NCBI RefSeq assembly: GCF_002250655.1
Contig: NZ_NOZR01000018.1
Span: 62,001-126,000 of the forward strand
Direction: 5' to 3'
Length of the DNA stretch: 64,000 nt
Origin: Mycolicibacterium sphagni
Lineage (GTDB): Bacteria; Actinomycetota; Actinomycetes; Mycobacteriales; Mycobacteriaceae
Shown piece by piece: positions 60,209 to 64,000 of this stretch; positions within the stretch are counted from its first letter, which is position 1, and each line of letters begins with the position of its first letter. The notes below the pieces were generated by a model that was given only the letters and a program-made list of their open reading frames with translations, was not told the origin of the DNA and ran no database searches. The position numbers and the translations under genes were made by a program.

Positions 60209-60945
60209 GACATGCGGTGGGGGACATCGGTGATCAGGCCGCCGTCCATCACGAACTCCGAGCCGGTGGCGTACGAGGACTCGTCACTGGCCAGGAACAG
60301 TACGAACGTCGACACTTCATAAGGCTCACCGAGGCGACCCATCGGCGCGGCCACCAGGTCGTCGGGCATGTGGGCGGTCATCGGGGTCCGGATCATCCCC
60401 GGGTGCAGTGAGTTGACCCGAATATTGTTGGTCGCCAGCTCGAGTGCGGCCGATTTGGTCAGTCCGCGGATGGCCCATTTGGAGGCGACGTAGCCGTGGT
60501 TCCCCGGTGTGCCGCGCATAGCCTGGATGGACGACATGTTGATGATCGAACCGCCGCCGGCAGCGGTCATCGGCTCGATCACCGATTTGATGCCGAGCAT
60601 GGTGCCCGTCAGGTTGACGTCGATAACCCGTTGCCAGCGTTCGCGTTCCAGGTTCTTCAAGGTTCGCCGGTAGACGATGCCGGCGTTGTTCACCAGGACG
60701 TTGAGGATGCCGAACTCGCGCAAAGTCAATGCGACTGCCGCCGACCAGTCCTCGGGATCGGCGACGTCGAGGTGGATATAGCGGGCGGCGTCGCCGAGCT
60801 CGGCGGCTATCGCCGCGCCCTCCTCGTCGAGCACATCACCCAGGACCACCTTGGCGCCTTCGGCGACCAGCAGCCGGGCGTGCGCGGCACCCATCCCGCG
60901 AGCGGCCCCTGTGATCAGGGCGACCTTCCCCTCGACGCGTCCCAT
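60205..60945 (-). CDS. Short-chain dehydrogenase/reductase
   Basis: 246 residues. Cofactor motif TGAARGMGAAHARLL (TGxxxGxG), NNAG, Ser-Tyr-Lys site YVASK after INMSSIQAMRGTPGN. Similar in style to the 3-alpha/20-beta-hydroxysteroid dehydrogenase-like SDRs of mycobacteria (FabG3 type). ATG at 60945; a GTG three codons earlier is possible. Substrate not determined. Confidence 0.9.
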   Translation of the reverse strand: MGRVEGKVALITGAARGMGAAHARLLVAEGAKVVLGDVLDEEGAAIAAELGDAARYIHLDVADPEDWSAAVALTLREFGILNVLVNNAGIVYRRTLKNLERERWQRVIDVNLTGTMLGIKSVIEPMTAAGGGSIINMSSIQAMRGTPGNHGYVASKWAIRGLTKSAALELATNNIRVNSLHPGMIRTPMTAHMPDDLVAAPMGRLGEPYEVSTFVLFLASDESSYATGSEFVMDGGLITDVPHRMS

Positions 60946-60982
60946 GGGCCGCACGGTACCCGGCCACCGGCTGGAGCAGGTA

Positions 60983-61771
60983 TTACTTGGCCGCTAGCTG
61001 GGACCAGGTGTCCAGCACCTGCTGGTAGGCCTCTGGCGACACCGCGATCGACCCGACGAACGGATGCTCCATCGCGAACGTCAGGTAGAGAACGAACGCC
61101 AGGAGCGAGCCGGCGAGCGCGATCAGTACCCCGTGGACGAGGGTGTCGGGTGAGGTGAACATGTAGGTGAACAGCAGCATGACGGCCCCGCCCCCGAGCA
61201 ACAACACCCACAATTCGTTGGGGATCTCGGATTGGCCCCCGGCGATGCGGGTCTTGCGGGCGTGGCCGAGCTCGTCGAGCCGGGTGATCGATTCTTGGTA
61301 GAAGGAGATCTCGCGCTCGGAAACCGGTTGCACGCCGAGGAAGTCCTGCCACACCTCGGTCAGGTGGTCCGATTGCTGTTCGATCATCTCGCCTTGCCGC
61401 ATTCTCGGAAACTCGTCGGTCACAACATCGTTGGTGTAAGCGATCAAACTCTGCTGCAGTGTGGCCCGGCTGGCTACCGGCAGACCCGCCGAATCGCGCA
61501 GGAGCTCGGAGATCGCGGCGGCCTCGGCTTCGGTGGCCTTTTCGGCCTCGTTGAACTGCTCCCACACCACGACGACCACAAAGGCGACCAAGACCGCGTA
61601 CAGCACGCCGGCAAGGTTGAAGATATGCCCCGCCACGCCACTTGTGTCGGCCAGTCGCCGCTGCGGAAGGAGCCGTCGTGACACCACCAACCCCAACACG
61701 GCGAAGCTGACGGTGATGATGACGACCACCAACCCGACCAAAGGTGCGGGCAGCTGCAGAAGCCAGATCAT
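60983..61771 (-). CDS. DUF4239 (bestrophin-like) membrane protein
   Basis: 262 residues. Two N-terminal membrane helices (about 8-30 and 55-75), a middle helical soluble part, then two more (about 190-240). The segment FVVVVVWEQFNEAEKATEAE is typical of DUF4239. Start ATG at 61771 chosen to keep a standard N-terminus; a longer frame begins at 61804. Function unknown; might be a channel-like protein by family resemblance. Confidence 0.72.
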   Translation of the reverse strand: MIWLLQLPAPLVGLVVVIITVSFAVLGLVVSRRLLPQRRLADTSGVAGHIFNLAGVLYAVLVAFVVVVVWEQFNEAEKATEAEAAAISELLRDSAGLPVASRATLQQSLIAYTNDVVTDEFPRMRQGEMIEQQSDHLTEVWQDFLGVQPVSEREISFYQESITRLDELGHARKTRIAGGQSEIPNELWVLLLGGGAVMLLFTYMFTSPDTLVHGVLIALAGSLLAFVLYLTFAMEHPFVGSIAVSPEAYQQVLDTWSQLAAK

Positions 61772-61834
61772 CACTATTTTGTTACCGAAGCGTTCGCCCG
61801 CCAAACGGTGCCGCGTTGGCTAAGGTGAGCGGCT

Positions 61835-62623
61835 GTGCTGGAGGTGATCGACAAGGGCGGGCCCACCGCCACCCGAAAGACGCCGCTGCTGTTCGTGCAT
61901 GGTGCCTTTCACGGGGCGTGGTGCTGGGACGACCACTTTCTGGACTACTTCGCAGACCGCGGCTACCACGCCCTCGCACTGAACCTGCGCGGCCACGGCG
62001 GCAGTCCGTCGCCGGCGCCGATCAACGAGTGCGGCGTCTTCGACTATGTCCAGGATGTGCATACCGTCGCCGGTCGCCTGCCGGTGGCACCGGTGGTCAT
62101 CGGACACTCGATGGGCGGCTTCGTGGTGCAGAAGTACCTGGCCGTTCACAGTGCGCCCGCCGCGGTCCTGGTGGCCTCGGCGCCGCCGACGGGGATCGCT
62201 GCCGCGACGGTGCGGGTGGCCTGCAAGAACTGGCGAGACTCGTTGAGCACCCGATCATTCCGGCGGCCGTTGGATTTCTTTGCCGCACCGGGTGTTTCAC
62301 GTAAGACGTTCTACAACCCGGCCACTCCCGACGAGGTCGTCACCGCCTGCACCGCACGGCTGGGGCCCGAGAGCGTCCGCGTGCTATACCGCGATCTGCT
62401 CTACCGCCGCCTTGCCCGGCCCAAGCGGGTCACCACGCGGATGCTGGTACTCGGCGCCGAGCTCGACGGCTTCTTCACCCCACGGGAAGTGGCGGCGACC
62501 GCACGGGCCTACCGCACCGAGCCGGTGATGTTTCCGGCCATGGGTCACAACATGATGCTCGAGCACGGCTGGGAAGCCGTCGCCGACCGAATCGACCGGT
62601 GGCTTGGGGAAACCCTTAGCTGA
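61835..62623 (+). CDS. Alpha/beta hydrolase
   Basis: 262 residues, GTG at 61835. Oxyanion region LLFVHGAFHGAWCWDDHFLD, nucleophile GHSMGG near residue 90, catalytic Asp in LGAELDGFF and His in MGHNMM. Typical esterase/lipase-type alpha/beta hydrolase. Divergent from the DUF4239 gene. Substrate unknown. Confidence 0.9.
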   Translation: MLEVIDKGGPTATRKTPLLFVHGAFHGAWCWDDHFLDYFADRGYHALALNLRGHGGSPSPAPINECGVFDYVQDVHTVAGRLPVAPVVIGHSMGGFVVQKYLAVHSAPAAVLVASAPPTGIAAATVRVACKNWRDSLSTRSFRRPLDFFAAPGVSRKTFYNPATPDEVVTACTARLGPESVRVLYRDLLYRRLARPKRVTTRMLVLGAELDGFFTPREVAATARAYRTEPVMFPAMGHNMMLEHGWEAVADRIDRWLGETLS

Positions 62624-62686
62624 CGGGGTGGTTAGTTTTCCGCTGGAATGGGAACCCACACCCGCACCCGAACAGAGGAGACCTTT

Positions 62687-62917
62687 ATGTGGCACAGCGT
62701 CGTGCTGGCGGCTAGCGACAACATCGAAGCCGCGGGCTTCATCCTGCGGGGCATCAAAGGCATCTTCGTCGCCATCGGCAGCATCATCGCCGCTGTCGTC
62801 TGCGCCGTCATCGCCGGAATCAAGGGGCGAAACCCGTTCGGCTGGGGCATCCTCGGATTGTTCTTTTCCATCCTGACGCTCATCGTCATCATCGTGATCC
62901 CGAGCAAGAAGTCTTAG
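62687..62917 (+). CDS. Small two-helix membrane protein
   Basis: 76 residues from ATG 62687 with GAGGAG upstream (13 codons shorter than the longest frame). The stretches GIFVAIGSIIAAVVCAVIAG and WGILGLFFSILTLIVIIVIP are membrane helices; a basic tail follows. No family recognised; follows the alpha/beta hydrolase with a 63-nt gap. Confidence 0.7.
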   Translation: MWHSVVLAASDNIEAAGFILRGIKGIFVAIGSIIAAVVCAVIAGIKGRNPFGWGILGLFFSILTLIVIIVIPSKKS

Positions 62918-62957
62918 CGCCGCCGAGCGTGGGGTTTGTCGTCGAAATGCCGCGGGC

Positions 62958-62997
62958 GCCTGAGTCACCGATAGCCCGCACGGTCGGTGGCTCAGGC
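62958..62997. terminator. Hairpin at TetR 3' end
   Basis: GCCTGAG-T-CACCGA (62958-62971) pairs with TCGGTG-G-CTCAGGC (62984-62997), one mismatch. It overlaps the last codons of the TetR gene and follows the small membrane protein gene, so it probably terminates both convergent transcripts. Confidence 0.65.
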
Positions 62998-63582
62998 CTG
63001 AAATCCCGATAGCACGGCCTGCACGCCGACATCCCAGCGGCGGTTGACTGACGCTGCCGACGTGCCCAGCCACCGGCCGGCCTCCTGGACCGCCAAACCC
63101 TGTGCCAGAGCGAGCAGTACGTGCGCGATGTCCACTGGATCGCCCGCGAGCAAGCCGCCGTCGATACACCGGTGCACCTTGCCGACGAGGATCTCCCGCA
63201 CCGTCGGCGCGGCCGCCAGCTGTTCGGGATCAGGGTCGAGGTCCTGGAACGGCCGGCTGAACATCACCCGCGCCAGCGGCGGGTACTTCAGGCAGAACCG
63301 GCGGAACACCGGAATCACCGCTTGGAGGTCGGCCAGCGCGTCCGTGGTCTCTGGGATGGCGATGAGCTCAGTGCCCAGTCGGCGAAATCCCTCGAAGAAC
63401 ACTGCGCGGAGCAGTCCGTCCTTGTCGGAGAAGAGTTCGTAGACCGCGGGCACTGAGGTACCGGCGCGTTCGGCCACTCGCCGGGTGGTGAAGCCGGACA
63501 TGCCGTCTTCGCACAGCGTGCTCACCGCCACGTCGACCACCCGGTCGCGCAGCTCGGGAGTGCGCTGCTTGATCCTGGGCAC
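62992..63582 (-). CDS. TetR/AcrR family regulator
   Basis: 196 residues, GTG at 63582. Helix-turn-helix at about 28-55 (MSGFTTRRVAERAGTSVPAVYELFSDKDGL in two parts). The C-terminal domain is of the common TetR_C_6-like form. It starts 3 nt after the stop of the upstream crotonase gene, so the two probably form an operon. Confidence 0.88.
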   Translation of the reverse strand: MPRIKQRTPELRDRVVDVAVSTLCEDGMSGFTTRRVAERAGTSVPAVYELFSDKDGLLRAVFFEGFRRLGTELIAIPETTDALADLQAVIPVFRRFCLKYPPLARVMFSRPFQDLDPDPEQLAAAPTVREILVGKVHRCIDGGLLAGDPVDIAHVLLALAQGLAVQEAGRWLGTSAASVNRRWDVGVQAVLSGFQA

Positions 63583-63585
63583 GGA

Positions 63586-64000
63586 CTACGACAGTCCGAA
63601 CTCGGAGCCGATGTTCTCGATGCCCTCCCGCATTGCGTCCAGGGTGGCCTGCCGCGTGCGCAGCTTGCTCGCCACGTGCGCGCCGGCGTTCAGAGTAGTG
63701 AACTCGCGGGCCGCTTCTTCGGCACGCCGCAGCACCAGGTCGTTCAGGACGATCTCGTCGATCCAACCGCCGGCCAGGGCGGTGTCGCCGAGGAAGTTCT
63801 TGGCAAGTCCGACCGCCTGTTGGTAGGCCGACGGGGTGAGACGAAGGCGCATGATCTCGAGCGCAGGGTAGGGCAGGACCATGCCGATTGCCACTTCATT
63901 GGCCTGAAAGTTGTACGTGGGACCAGCAATTCGATGGTCGGTGCTGCAGGCCAGGAACGAGCCCATGGCGATCGCGTGGCCGGTGATCGCCGCGACGACG
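63586..64000 (-). CDS. Enoyl-CoA hydratase/isomerase (crotonase) family, 5' end beyond window
   Basis: 138 codons from the right window edge to the stop at 63586. Contains the C-terminal part of a crotonase fold: GHAIAMGSFLACSTDHRIAG (oxyanion-hole region), then NEVAIGMVLPYPALEIMRLR and AVGLAKNFLGDTALAGGWID. Crotonases catalyse CoA-thioester chemistry such as hydration or isomerisation. Upstream half is missing, so the active-site Glu residues cannot be checked. Cotranscribed with the TetR gene. Confidence 0.85.
   Translation of the reverse strand, partial: VVAAITGHAIAMGSFLACSTDHRIAGPTYNFQANEVAIGMVLPYPALEIMRLRLTPSAYQQAVGLAKNFLGDTALAGGWIDEIVLNDLVLRRAEEAAREFTTLNAGAHVASKLRTRQATLDAMREGIENIGSEFGLS

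Noticed and set aside
1..64000. rRNA, tRNA, transposase or phage genes
   Set aside because: None were recognised on either strand by eye; short tRNAs could be missed without a covariance search.

Overview
The window looks like chromosomal DNA of a mycobacterium, most likely a fast-growing environmental species (Mycolicibacterium type). The basis is high GC, a complete mce operon, an IniB-type glycine-rich protein, a UsfY-like protein, tandem L,D-transpeptidases, a DesA3-type desaturase, a fatty-acyl-AMP ligase, F420-type oxidoreductases and frequent 1-4 nt overlaps between cotranscribed genes. I saw no rRNA, tRNA, CRISPR array, transposase or phage gene.

Layout. 1-10.6 kb: an mce lipid-import operon read leftwards (yrbEA, yrbEB, mceA-F, an Mce-associated membrane protein, a secreted DUF3298-like protein, a TetR gene cut by the window edge). 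10.9-16.8 kb: a leftward operon (rifampicin-phosphotransferase-like PEP-utilising enzyme, LLM/F420 oxidoreductase, conserved hypothetical) divergent from a TetR gene, with an inverted repeat over both starts; then a lipoprotein. 16.8-24.8 kb: a DesA3-like desaturase whose expected start codon is ATC, three GAF-ANTAR regulators, a fatty-acyl-AMP ligase, and a Ser/Thr kinase fused to an extracellular solute-binding domain. 24.9-28.7 kb: SoxR with its operator, a PPOX-fold protein, an MHS transporter, small proteins and an ANTAR remnant. 28.8-33.3 kb: a coupled GT4 / six-hairpin / GH130 glycan operon and a transglutaminase. 33.3-36 kb: a methyltransferase and TetR sharing a 14-bp-phased array of TCTAG sites; a DUF5994 protein; a cold-shock protein. 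36-45.9 kb: DEAD-box helicase, methyltransferase, thioesterase-like protein, NYN-LOTUS protein, two L,D-transpeptidases, UsfY-like and IniB-like genes, the last two each with a perfect CRP-type site upstream.

The most unusual part is 46-60.2 kb, two adjacent import systems that look sulfur-related. The leftward operon encodes GntR/UTRA, a 2x[4Fe-4S] ferredoxin, a lipoprotein binding protein with a NosL-like C-terminal extension, permease, ATPase, and an AprA/fumarate-reductase-like flavoprotein fused to HEAT repeats. The rightward operon encodes a DUF3604 (PHP-like) hydrolase, a 33-residue leader peptide of the actinobacterial sulfur-gene type, an SsuABC-like importer and a calcineurin-like hydrolase. 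A LysR gene lies between them. I infer one locus for uptake and hydrolytic or reductive use of organosulfur compounds; the substrates cannot be read from sequence. 60.2-64 kb carries an SDR, a DUF4239 protein, an alpha/beta hydrolase, a small membrane protein, a TetR gene and a truncated crotonase.

Gene starts were chosen from ribosome-binding sites, overlaps with upstream stops and family N-termini. Domain names are from recognition of motifs and were not checked against a database.
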